DNA from: Rhabditoides inermis
Taxonomy: Eukaryota; Nematoda; Chromadorea; Rhabditida; Rhabditidae
Assembly: GCA_963966185.1 (NCBI GenBank)
Contig: CAWZYM010000225.1
Location: forward strand, 165,001-229,000
Direction of reading: 5' to 3'
DNA: 64,000 bases
The translations under genes and the position numbers were made by a program. This document shows positions 19,749 to 30,609 of this stretch, piece after piece. The notes below the pieces were generated by a model that was not told the DNA's origin, searched no databases, and saw nothing but the letters and a program-made list of their open reading frames with translations. Position 1 is the stretch's first letter. Each line of letters opens with the position of its first letter.

Positions 19749-20238
19749 AGGACGGAGAGAAAGAGAGACCGCTCTCACCTGATCGATGATGATGGTGAGT
19801 TCGGGAGAGAGAAGCTTCATCATCTTCTTGATGTATTTGAACGACGTGCACCACTTGCCCCAGTGGAAGCGAGAGGTGAGATACACACGGTACAGCACGT
19901 ATCCGATCGTTCCAGGCTTGTTGATGTCAAGAGTGCCGTCGTCAATGACGTACTCCTCCTGAACGAACCATCAGATGACGTGGGTCAGATGACGTCATCT
20001 ACTCACAGTGGTGGCCTCAGCAGAAGACACAGTGGTCTCATCCTCAGCTACAGTAGTCATCTCCTCCTCAATCATAGTCGTCTCCTCGAAGATGACCGTA
20101 GTCTCCTCGATCGTAGCAGGGGTAGTCTCGTCTCCTCCAATGTACTCGCAACTGGCAGAACCCGCAGAGTTAATCTCCTTCGATTTCTTCGAACAGTAGT
20201 AGAAGTCCTCGTAGAGATCCGGACACCTGTGCTTCACC
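18456..20238 (-). pseudogene. 5'-truncated copy of the two-domain secreted protein gene
   Basis: Carries the last exons of the gene at 35813-40214: linker VKHRCPDLYEDFYYCSKKSK plus Thr/Glu repeats, then GTIGYVLYRVYLTSRFHWGK, NTVWEQSEMCAFLELFG, NITVVYTEIPAFYYG, EKIEFYNSLSDEEKMEIS, FSSKDAYFAYLSSVC, FLSYEQCFNGATDF, and FFELVEEMSTIFP-stop. At 20238 the intron/exon edge of the linker exon is replaced by the middle of the second polyprotein array. The signal peptide and whole first domain are therefore missing. Reading frames of the remaining exons are intact, which suggests a recent break. Antisense transcription from the array could reach it, but no start site is evident. Confidence 0.8.
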
Positions 20239-23200
20239 TCCCCGGCTGCCCCTGCGGCTCCCTCTGGATACCGCGCCAAGCGCAACGCCTACGGAGACGA
20301 GGCCGTGACTCCCGCTGCTCCCGCCGAGTACGCTCCTGCCGCGCCCGCTCCCGTTGAGGAGCCCGCTGCCCCCGTCGAGCAGGCCCCCGCTTGCGCCCCG
20401 GCTGCCCCTGCGGCTCCCTCTGGATACCGCGCCAAGCGCAACGCCTACGGAGACGAGGCCGTGACTCCCGCTGCTCCCGCCGAGTACGCTCCTGCCGCGC
20501 CCGCTCCCGTTGAGGAGCCCGCTGCCCCCGTCGAGCAGGCCCCCGCTTGCGCCCCGGCTGCCCCTGCGGCTCCCTCGGGATACCGCGCCAAGCGCAACGC
20601 CTACGGAGACGAGGTCGTGACTCCCGCTGCTCCCGCCGAGTACGCTCCTGCCGCGCCCGCTCCCGTTGAGGAGCCCGCTGCCCCCGTCGAGCAGGCCCCC
20701 GCTTGCGCCCCGGCTGCCCCTGCGGCTCCCTCTGGATACCGCGCCAAGCGCAACGCCTACGGAGACGAGGCCGTGACTCCCGCTGCTCCCGCCGAGTACG
20801 CTCCTGCCGCGCCCGCTCCCGTTGAGGAGCCCGCTGCCCCCGTCGAGCAGGCCCCCGCTTGCGCCCCGGCTGCCCCTGCGGCTCCCTCTGGATACCGCGC
20901 CAAGCGCGACGCCTACGGAGACGAGGCCGTGACTCCCGCTGCTCCCGCCGAGTACGCTCCTGCCGCGCCCGCTCCCGTTGAGGAGCCCGCTGCCCCCGTC
21001 GAGCAGGCCCCCGCTTGCGCCCCGGCTGCCCCTGCGGCTCCCTCGGGATACCGCGCCAAGCGCAACGCCTACGGAGACGAGGCCGTGACTCCCGCTGCTC
21101 CCGTCGAGCAGGCCCCCGCTTGCGCCCCGGCTGCCCCTGCGGCTCCCTCTGGATACCGCGCCAAGCGCAACGCCTACGGAGACGAGGCCGTGACTCCCGC
21201 TGCTCCCGCCGAGTACGCTCCTGCCGCGCCCGCTCCCGTTGAGCAGCCCGCTGCCCCCGTCGAGCAGGCCCCCGCTTGCGCCCCGGCTGCCCCTGCGGCT
21301 CCCTCGGGATACCGCGCCAAGCGCAACGCCTACGGAGACGAGGTCGTGACTCCCGCTGCTCCCGCCGAGTACGCTCCTGCCGCGCCCGCTCCCGTTGAGG
21401 AGCCCGCTGCCCCCGTCGAGCAGGCCCCCGCTTGCGCCCCGGCTGCCCCTGCGGCTCCCTCTGGATACCGCGCCAAGCGCAACGCCTACGGAGACGAGGC
21501 CGTGACTCCCGCTGCTCCCGCCGAGTACGCTCCTGCCGCGCCCGCTCCCGTTGAGGAGCCCGCTGCCCCCGTCGAGCAGGCCCCCGCTTGCGCCCCGGCT
21601 GCCCCTGCGGCTCCCTCTGGATACCGCGCCAAGCGCAACGCCTACGGAGACGAGGCCGTGACTCCCGCTGCTCCCGCCGAGTACGCTCCTGCCGCGCCCG
21701 CTCCCGTTGAGGAGCCCGCTGCCCCCGTCGAGCAGGCCCCCGCTTGCGCCCCGGCTGCCCCTGCGGCTCCCTCGGGATACCGCGCCAAGCGCAACGCCTA
21801 CGGAGACGAGGCCGTGACTCCCGCTGCTCCCGCCGAGTACGCTCCTGCCGCGCCCGCTCCCGTTGAGGAGCCCGCTGCCCCCGTCGAGCAGGCCCCCGCT
21901 TGCGCCCCGGCTGCCCCTGCGGCTCCCTCTGGATACCGCGCCAAGCGCAACGCCTACGGAGACGAGGCCGTGACTCCCGCTGCTCCCGCCGAGTACGCTC
22001 CTGCCGCGCCCGCTCCCGTTGAGGAGCCCGCTGCCCCCGTCGAGCAGGCCCCCGCTTGCGCCCCGGCTGCCCCTGCGGCTCCCTCTGGATACCGCGCCAA
22101 GCGCAACGCCTACGGAGACGAGGCCGTGACTCCCGCTGCTCCCGCCGAGTACGCTCCTGCCGCGCCCGCTCCCGTTGAGGAGCCCGCTGCCCCCGTCGAG
22201 CAGGCCCCCGCTTGCGCCCCGGCTGCCCCTGCGGCTCCCTCTGGATACCGCGCCAAGCGCAACGCCTACGGAGACGAGGCCGTGACTCCCGCTGCTCCCG
22301 CCGAGTACGCTCCTGCCGCGCCCGCTCCCGTTGAGGAGCCCGCTGCCCCCGTCGAGCAGGCCCCCGCTTGCGCCCCGGCTGCCCCTGCGGCTCCCTCTGG
22401 ATACCGCGCCAAGCGCAACGCCTACGGAGACGAGGCCGTGACTCCCGCTGCTCCCGCCGAGTACGCTCCTGCCGCGCCCGCTCCCGTTGAGGAGCCCGCT
22501 GCCCCCGTCGAGCAGGCCCCCGCTTGCGCCCCGGCTGCCCCTGCGGCTCCCTCGGGATACCGCGCCAAGCGCAACGCCTACGGAGACGAGGTCGTGACTC
22601 CCGCTGCTCCCGCCGAGTACGCTCCTGCCGCGCCCGCTCCCGTTGAGGAGCCCGCTGCCCCCGTCGAGCAGGCCCCCGCTTGCGCCCCGGCTGCCCCTGC
22701 GGCTCCCTCTGGATACCGCGCCAAGCGCAACGCCTACGGAGACGAGGCCGTGACTCCCGCTGCTCCCGCCGAGTACGCTCCTGCCGCGCCCGCTCCCGTT
22801 GAGGAGCCCGCTGCCCCCGTCGAGCAGGCCCCCGCTTGCGCCCCGGCTGCCCCTGCGGCTCCCTCTGGATACCGCGCCAAGCGCGACGCCTACGGAGACG
22901 AGGCCGTGACTCCCGCTGCTCCCGCCGAGTACGCTCCTGCCGCGCCCGCTCCCGTTGAGGAGCCCGCTGCCCCCGTCGAGCAGGCCCCCGCTTGCGCCCC
23001 GGCTGCCCCTGCGGCTCCCTCGGGATACCGCGCCAAGCGCAACGCCTACGGAGACGAGGCCGTGACTCCCGCTGCTCCCGTCGAGCAGGCCCCCGCTTGC
23101 GCCCCGGCTGCCCCTGCGGCTCCCTCTGGATACCGCGCCAAGCGCAACGCCTACGGAGACGAGGCCGTGACTCCCGCTGCTCCCGCCGAGTACGCTCCTG

Positions 23201-24234
23201 CCGCGCCCGCTCCCGTTGAGGAGCCCGCTGCCCCCGTCGAGCAGGCCCCCGCTTGCGCCCCGGCTGCCCCTGCGGCTCCCTCTGGATACCGCGCCAAGCG
23301 CAACGCCTACGGAGACGAGGTCGTGACTCCCGCTGCTCCCGCCGAGTACGCTCCTGCCGCGCCCGCTCCCGTTGAGGAGCCCGCTGCCCCCGTCGAGCAG
23401 GCCCCCGCTTGCGCCCCGGCTGCCCCTGCGGCTCCCTCGGGATACCGCGCCAAGCGCAACGCCTACGGAGACGAGGCCGTGACTCCCGCTGCTCCCGCCG
23501 AGTACGCTCCTGCCGCGCCCGCTCCCGTTGAGGAGCCCGCTGCCCCCGTCGAGCAGGCCCCCGCTTGCGCCCCGGCTGCCCCTGCGGCTCCCTCTGGATA
23601 CCGCGCCAAGCGCAACGCCTACGGAGACGAGGCCGTGACTCCCGCTGCTCCCGCCGAGTACGCTCCTGCCGCGCCCGCTCCCGTTGAGGAGCCCGCTGCC
23701 CCCGTCGAGCAGGCCCCCGCTTGCGCCCCGGCTGCCCCTGCGGCTCCCTCTGGATACCGCGCCAAGCGCAACGCCTACGGAGACGAGGCCGTGACTCCCG
23801 CTGCTCCCGCCGAGTACGCTCCTGCCGCGCCCGCTCCCGTTGAGGAGCCCGCTGCCCCCGTCGAGCAGGCCCCCGCTTGCGCCCCGGCTGCCCCTGCGGC
23901 TCCCTCTGGATACCGCGCCAAGCGCAACGCCTACGGAGACGAGGCCGTGACTCCCGCTGCTCCCGCCGAGTACGCTCCTGCCGCGCCCGCTCCCGTTGAG
24001 GAGCCCGCTGCCCCCGTCGAGCAGGCCCCCGCTTGCGCCCCGGCTGCCCCTGCGGCTCCCTCTGGATACCGCGCCAAGCGCAACGCCTACGGAGACGAGG
24101 CCGTGACTCCCGCTGCTCCCGCCGAGTACGCTCCTGCCGCGCCCGCTCCCGTTGAGGAGCCCGCTGCCCCCGTCGAGCAGGCCCCCGCTTGCGTCCCTGC
24201 CGCTCCCGCTACCGAGTCTGGCTACCGCGTGTAA
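20239..24234 (+). pseudogene. 5'-truncated second repeat-polyprotein array (26 units)
   Basis: Same 156-bp unit and same 3' end (VPAAPATESGYRV-stop) as the gene at 8896, and fully open. It begins mid-unit at the duplication junction with no promoter, ATG or signal peptide. From 20283 there are 26 NAYGDE units (two of them short, 105 bp), plus a partial unit before. Two units read DAYGDE. A 13-unit block (1977 bp) is repeated inside the array: for example 21015-21242 equals 22992-23219. Probably not expressed as a secreted protein unless a new 5' end is acquired. Confidence 0.85.
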
Positions 24235-24748
24235 ACGTCCCTTGATCTCATGTGCATTTCTCGACAAACCAAATAAAAAACTTCTTGCGAATTTGATATT
24301 TTGCCATAAAGTCCTCTCGAATTCTCCAGGATCCCAATTTGTGCGCAAGCACGTTGTACAATGGCGGCCAAAAAGGTATCACCTTTTGGTTTTTGCTCTC
24401 TAAAACTATTCAAATGAAAGATAGAGCTCCCATCTTTTGCACACCGTTTTCTGGACTCCCTTCGGACCTAATATTATGTTCCATATTCATCCCCCTCTTA
24501 TCTCTCGGTTACAGTAGGCGGATTACTGTATTCACAAAATCATCATTTTCTCGTTTTCAACTTTGAAAAATTCCTGTGACCAAACCACATTTCCAAAAAA
24601 GTTCTACTCACTATTTTTGAGTAAAACCATTCATTGGGCATCCAAAAACACCTTGACTTCATATTACATGATTGATTACTTGAACTTAAATAAGCAGTAA
24701 AGAAACAACATAAAAAATGCAAAACTCTAATTTTAACAAAGCCTAACT

Positions 24749-25475
24749 ATACTATAAAATGATATAATGGCAGCGGCGGCGCATCGAATCGATCAGCTTT
24801 TGAAGAGTCGCGGCACTAGTCATCCAGTTCATTGTATACCGCATTATGGTATTTAACGTGCTTAAACGCACTCCGACGCTCATATCTCACCCGAAAAGTT
24901 CTGGTCGTCCTAGGACTACTACTCGCAATATGGATCGAAACATTTTCCGGATCACGCGAGAAAACCCGCGGGCGTCCGCGCCGCGCACGAGATCTTTCTC
25001 AATCAATTGGAGATCGGTTTTGAGGACGCTTTCAGAGGTTCTCAAGAAGGTGGGGCCCTGGATTCGGCAGACTCATAGTCGGAACTACGTCATTCAGCAA
25101 GACAATGACTTGAATCACTCTTCCAAGCACTTCAAGATCGGTTTATAGAAATGTGCAATTTCGTCATTGCACCATCTTCTCTCAAAACGTGTTCAACAAG
25201 GACTAGTGAAGAGTCATGGAGTGGCCGATCCAGTCGCTGGACCTCAACTCGATCGAGCACCTCTGGGAAGAGCTCGACCGGCGGACTCGCACGGTTCGGG
25301 TCAAGAATGCAGACGAGAAGTTCGAGTTGTTCGAGCAGGAGTGGAAGAAGATCGAGCTTGCGACCCTTCACAAGCTGATCGATTCGATGCGCCGCCGCTG
25401 CCAGGCCGTTATCGTGAACAAGGGACACCCTACGAAGTACTGAGAGAATTTCAGACCATTATATCATTTTATAGA
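24749..25475 (+). mobile_element. Internally deleted Tc1-like element, duplicated copy
   Basis: Duplicate of the element at 11663, with the same HTH remnant, SLDLNSIEHLWEELDRR C-terminus and terminal repeats. It lacks 5 bp (near 24882) relative to copy 1. Dead. Confidence 0.75.
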
Positions 25476-26148
25476 AAAAAAAATTCATGACATCGTACGG
25501 CTGTATAGGCCATTCCCCCCTTTCAGCGTACGGCAATATCGCTGGCTCGCCAGACAGACGAGAATTTTATGCCAATTTGCCCCGATTGTATGTTTTTGTG
25601 CTCAAACATGGTAAAAATGACGGAAATCGAAAAATCGAGCACTAGAGATCTCTGAGCATTCTATCTGGGCATCTTCTCCAGAAAACTGGGCGCTGTGCGA
25701 TAAGTTTGAAGAGAGTAATTAAGTTTCGGAGCTTTCCCATTGGAAACCGCGTCAAAATCAAGGTTTTTGGACTCTAATTAGAAAACGGACGCGAAAATCG
25801 AAAATCGAACACTAGAGATCGATGAGAACTACTGATACCCATCACATATCAAAATTTTGTGAAGATTGCTTAATTCTGAAAGGAGTAATTAACTTTAGAA
25901 GATGGAGAACTCTGCTTCATTAGACTTGCAAATGACCCTCATTTCCCTAAAAAGAGACCGCCAAGCGCGCGAATAGCGCGGTCGAATGGTCTCGCGCGGG
26001 CCGATAACGGTCAATTGATGCCTCAAATGCTGTCTAGTAAACATTCGGCGAAATGACTGCCGTACGATGAACGGGGGGGATGCCCTATATATACAAAACC
26101 AGTGTGAAAAACATTAACAAAAACAAAAAAAAACATGAAAACCAATAT

Positions 26149-26635
26149 TATCTTTTAAAAGTACTTCCGTAAAAAGTGTTGTTTGTGTTAACCTGATTCA
26201 AGAAAAGCGCATGCATATATTATTAATTTTCGAAAAATCAAATCGTAAACACCTGAACATGAAAACTAACACAAACTTGCTCTTTCAAACGAATATAGAA
26301 TAGTTACACGTAACATTCAGAATAATACGATTGTTTTGTTTATTTAGTGTTTTTTGCGGTTTATTATTTATGGTTTATCAGTAAAATAAAATGTTATTCG
26401 TGATGTTGTTTGACTCAATGTTTCAGGTATAAAAATGTCAAAAAAATAAAACATGGAATTATTCAACATTAATTATTCAAAAATTATTCAACGTTTTGAA
26501 AGAGCAAGTTTGTGTTAGTTTTCATGTTCAGGTGTTTACGATTTGATTTTTCGAAAATTAATAATATATGCATGCGCTTTTCTTGAATCAGGTTAACACA
26601 AACAACACTTTTTACGGAAGTACTTTTAAAAGATA
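26149..26635. mobile_element. Palindromic MITE with about 145-bp inverted arms
   Basis: Starts TATCTTTTAAAAGTACTTCC and ends with the exact complement. Arms share ACACAAACTTGCTCTTTCAAA, CGTAAACACCTGAACATG and GCGCATGCATATATTATTAA with near-perfect complementarity. The AT-rich centre (26290-26490) has no coding sequence. After the right end follows CTTTTGTTGAATTTCATAGA, which also follows the relative at 48085. Confidence 0.85.
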
Positions 26636-26749
26636 ATATATGTCCTTTTGTTGAATTTCATAGAAATTTTCTCTCTCGTCTTCATACATGTAACATGTTC
26701 TTCTCTCATTATTTCATCAATTTCATTTCAAATTTATTCGATATTTTCT

Positions 26750-29700
26750 CGTTCTCTCGTTCTCTCCTTCCATTCCTTCCCTCCTTCTCTCCTTCTTTCC
26801 TTCTCTCCTCCTCTCCTTTCCTCCTTCTCTCCTCCCATTCCTTCCCTCCTTCTCTCCTCCTCTCCTCCTCTCCTTCCCTCCTTCCTTCCTTCCCTCCTTC
26901 CTTCCTTCCCTCCTTCTTTCCTTCTCTCTTTCTCTCGTTCTCTCTTTCTCTCGTTCTCTCTTTCTCTCTTTCTCTCGTTATCCCTTTCTCTCTTTCTCTC
27001 GTTCTCTAGTTCTCTCGTTCTCTCGTTCTCTCGTTCTCTCTTTCTCCCTTTCTCTCTTTTCTCTCTTTCTCTCGTTCTCTCTTTTCTCTCTTTTCTCTCT
27101 TTCTCTCGTTCTCTCTTTCTCTCGTTCTCTCGTTCTCTCGTTCTCTCGTTCTCTCGTTCTCTCGTTCTCTCCGTCTCTCCGTCTCTCCTTCTCTCCTTCC
27201 CTCCTTCCCCCCTTCTCCCTTTCTCTCTTTCTCTCGTTCTCTCGTTCTCTCGTTATCTAGTTCTCTCGTTATTTCGTTTTCTCTTTCTCTCGTTCTCTCG
27301 TTCTCTCGTTCTCTCGTTCTCTCGTTCTCTCGTTCTCGCGTGTCTCCTTCTCTTCTTCTCTCCTTCCCTCCTTCCCTCCTTCCCTCCTTCTCCCTTTCTC
27401 TTTTTCTCTAGTTCTCCAGTTCTCTCTTTCTCTCGTTCTCTCTTTCTCTCTTTCTCTCTTTCTCTCGTTCTCTCGTTCTCTCGTTCTCTCGTTCTCTCGT
27501 TCTCTCGTTTCTCGTTCTCTCGTTCTCTCGTTTTCTCCGTCTCTCCGTCTCTCCTTCTCTTCTTCCCTCCTTCCCTCCTACCACCCTCCTTCTCTCTTTC
27601 TCTCGTTCTCTCGTTCTCTAGTTATATCGTTCTCTCTTTCTTTCGTTCTCTCTTTCTCTTGTTCTCTCTTTCTCTCGTTTTCTCGTTCTCTCGTTCTCTC
27701 GTTCTCTCGTTCTCTCTTTATCTCGTTCTCTCTTTCTATCCTTCTCTCGTTCTCTCGTTCTCTCGTTCTCTCGTTCTCTCGTTCTCTCCGTCTCTCCTTC
27801 TCTTCTTCCCTCCTTCTCTCCTTCTCTCTTTCTCTCTTTCTCTCGTTCTCTATTTCTCTCGTTATATCGTTATATCGTTCTCTCTTTCTCTCGTTCTCTC
27901 GTGCTCTCGTTTTCTCGTTCTCTCGTTCTCTCGTTGTCTCGTTGTCTCGTTGTCTCGTTCTCTCGTTGTCTCGTTCTCTCCTTCTTTCCTTCCCTCCTTC
28001 CCGCCTTCTCACTTTCTTTCTTTCTCTCGTTCTCTAGTTCTCTCGTTATATCGTTCTCTCTTTCACTCGTTTTCTCTTTCTATCGGTTTCTCTTTCTCTC
28101 GTTCTCTCATTATCTCTTTCTCTCTTTCTCTCTTTCTCTCTTTCTCTCTTTCTCTCTTTCTCTCTTTCTCTCTTTCTCTCTTTCTCTTTTTTCTCTAGTT
28201 CTCTCCTTCTCTCCTTCTCTTCTTCTCTCCATCCCTCCTTCCCTCCTTCTCCCTTTCTCTCTTTCTTTCGTTCTCTAGCTCTCTCCTTCTTTCCTTCTCT
28301 CTTTCTCTCGTTCTCTCTTTCTCTCGTTCTCTCTTTCTCTCTTTCTCTCGTTATCCCTTTCTCTCTTTCTCTCGTTCTCTAGTTCTCTCGTTCTCTCGTT
28401 CTCTCGTTCTCTCTTTCTCCCTTTCTCTCTTTTCTCTCTTTCTCTCGTTCTCTCTTTTCTCTCTTTTCTCTCTTTCTCTCGTTCTCTCTTTCTCTCGTTC
28501 TCTCGTTCTCTCGTTCTCTCGTTCTCTCGTTCTCTCGTTCTCTCCGTCTCTCCGTCTCTCCTTCTCTCCTTCCCTCCTTCCCCCCTTCTCCCTTTCTCTC
28601 TTTCTCTCGTTCTCTCGTTCTCTCGTTATCTAGTTCTCTCGTTATTTCGTTTTCTCTTTCTCTCGTTCTCTCGTTCTCTCGTTCTCTCGTTCTCTCGTTC
28701 TCTCGTTCTCGCGTGTCTCCTTCTCTTCTTCTCTCCTTCCCTCCTTCCCTCCTTCCCTCCTTCTCCCTTTCTCTTTTTCTCTAGTTCTCCAGTTCTCTCT
28801 TTCTCTCGTTCTCTCTTTCTCTCTTTCTCTCTTTCTCTCGTTCTCTCGTTCTCTCGTTCTCTCGTTCTCTCGTTCTCTCGTTTCTCGTTCTCTCGTTCTC
28901 TCGTTTTCTCCGTCTCTCCGTCTCTCCTTCTCTTCTTCCCTCCTTCCCTCCTACCACCCTCCTTCTCTCTTTCTCTCGTTCTCTCGTTCTCTAGTTATAT
29001 CGTTCTCTCTTTCTTTCGTTCTCTCTTTCTCTTGTTCTCTCTTTCTCTCGTTTTCTCGTTCTCTCGTTCTCTCGTTCTCTCGTTCTCTCTTTATCTCGTT
29101 CTCTCTTTCTATCCTTCTCTCGTTCTCTCGTTCTCTCGTTCTCTCGTTCTCTCGTTCTCTCCGTCTCTCCTTCTCTTCTTCCCTCCTTCTCTCCTTCTCT
29201 CTTTCTCTCTTTCTCTCGTTCTCTATTTCTCTCGTTATATCGTTATATCGTTCTCTCTTTCTCTCGTTCTCTCGTGCTCTCGTTTTCTCGTTCTCTCGTT
29301 CTCTCGTTGTCTCGTTGTCTCGTTGTCTCGTTCTCTCGTTGTCTCGTTCTCTCCTTCTTTCCTTCCCTCCTTCCCGCCTTCTCACTTTCTTTCTTTCTCT
29401 CGTTCTCTAGTTCTCTCGTTATATCGTTCTCTCTTTCACTCGTTTTCTCTTTCTATCGGTTTCTCTTTCTCTCGTTCTCTCATTATCTCTTTCTCTCTTT
29501 CTCTCTTTCTCTCTTTCTCTCTTTCTCTCTTTCTCTCTTTCTCTTTTTTCTCTAGTTCTCTCCTTCTCTCCTTCTCTTCTTCTCTCCATCCCTCCTTCCC
29601 TCCTTCTCCCTTTCTCTCTTTCTCTCGTTCTCTAGCTCTCTCGTTATATCGTTCTCTCTTTCTCTCGTTTTCTCTTTCTCTCGTTTTCTCGTTTTCTCGT

Positions 29701-30150
29701 TCTCTCTTTCTCTCTTTCTCTCCTTCCCTCCTTCCCTCCTCCTCCCATTCTCTCTTTCTCTCGTTCTCTAATTCTCTCGTTATATCGTTCTCGCTTTCTC
29801 TCGTTCTCTCTTTATCTCTTTCTCTCTTTCTCTCTTTCTTTCGTTCTCTAGTTCTCTCGTTCTCTCTTTTTATCCTTCTCTTCTTCTCTCCATCCCTCCT
29901 TCCCTCCTTCTCCCTTTCTCTCTTTCTCTCGTTCTCTAGCTCTCTCGTTCTCTTTTTATATCTTTCTCTCTTTCTCTGGTTCTCTCGTTCTCTCGTTCTC
30001 TCTTTCTATCCTTCTCTGGTTCTCTCGTTCTCTCGTTCTCTCCGTCTCTCCTTCCCTCCTTCCCTCCTCTCTTTTTCTCCTTTTCTCTCGTTATATCGTT
30101 CTCTCGTTCTCTCGTTCTCTCGTTCTCTCGTTCTCTCTTTCTCTCTCCCC
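26750..30150. repeat. Low-complexity (CTCTCGTT/CTCTCTTT) pyrimidine satellite with internal 1373-bp duplication
   Basis: Almost pure pyrimidine on this strand, made of drifting 4- and 8-bp units. A block of about 1373 bp is repeated in tandem (27578-28012 equals 28951-29385 exactly, offset 1373), so the array grew by a large unequal event as well as slippage. Long open frames across it are artefacts of the stop-free repeat. Confidence 0.9.
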
Positions 30151-30609
30151 TTACTAAATTCCTACTGATCGCAGCCACCAAAGTACATCTGTCTCTCTCC
30201 AAACAGCGTGCTCTCTCGCGTGCTCTCGCGCTCGCCCGCCAGCAGAGGGCTAGCTATCAGCTAGCGTGACTGGAAACGACACCCACCCACCCACTCTAAC
30301 TAACATAAACTGGAAGACTTCACATTGTTGCTAACATGTCCTTTGGATATCGCTACTTGAAAATTCTGGCGCGAGCCTTATTTTAACCCAAGAGAGAGGG
30401 CGCTGCGCGCCCTCTCTAATGCTTCTCATGATCATTACGAGAATTAACAGTTTTATCGAAAGATGACTACAAAATTCTGGCGAGACCTGAACTTGAAATC
30501 GTAACGGATTTGGCACGTACGGTTATGGAGTAAGGCTAATCAAGTTAGGCAAATCCCCCAATCTCTACAGACGTTTGAAAAAGAGGTTTAATTCACATTG
30601 AAACCCTAG

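Larger units (their letters stand above)
11149..20238. repeat. Tandem segmental duplication, copy 1
   Basis: This segment, together with the 3' part of array 1, is repeated nearly base for base as 24235-38718. Shared order: polyprotein 3' end, deleted Tc1, DUF1647 gene, MITE, tRNA-like sequence, secreted gene. Differences are rare substitutions and small indels (for example 5 bp near 11800 and 7 bp near 15670), apart from a 4.27-kb insertion and satellite growth in copy 2. The copy ends abruptly at 20238 inside the secreted gene. Confidence 0.93.
26149..30419. mobile_element. 4.27-kb insertion unique to copy 2: MITE, pyrimidine satellite, GC hairpin end
   Basis: Copy 1 reads ACCAATATGCTTCTCATG without a break (near 13054). 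In copy 2 the same flanks are separated by 4.27 kb. The insert starts with a palindromic MITE, continues with about 3.4 kb of CTTT/CTCTCGTT-type low-complexity DNA, and ends with a 270-bp unique segment. That segment closes with AGAGAGGGCGCTGCGCGCCCTCTCT and then AA before a T. A terminal hairpin followed by CTAA, between A and T, resembles a Helitron 3' end. The left end does not begin TC, so the assignment is tentative. Confidence 0.7.

Noticed and set aside
20170..24348. 1392-codon minus-strand open frame across the second array (and 758 codons across the first)
   Set aside because: It is the antisense shadow of a stop-free GC-rich 156-bp repeat; it has no signal peptide or splice logic, and its protein is Ser/Gly/Arg filler.
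26648..30168. Long Ser/Leu/Phe-rich and Arg/Glu-rich frames
   Set aside because: Produced by pyrimidine/purine simple repeats; no start context or conserved residues.
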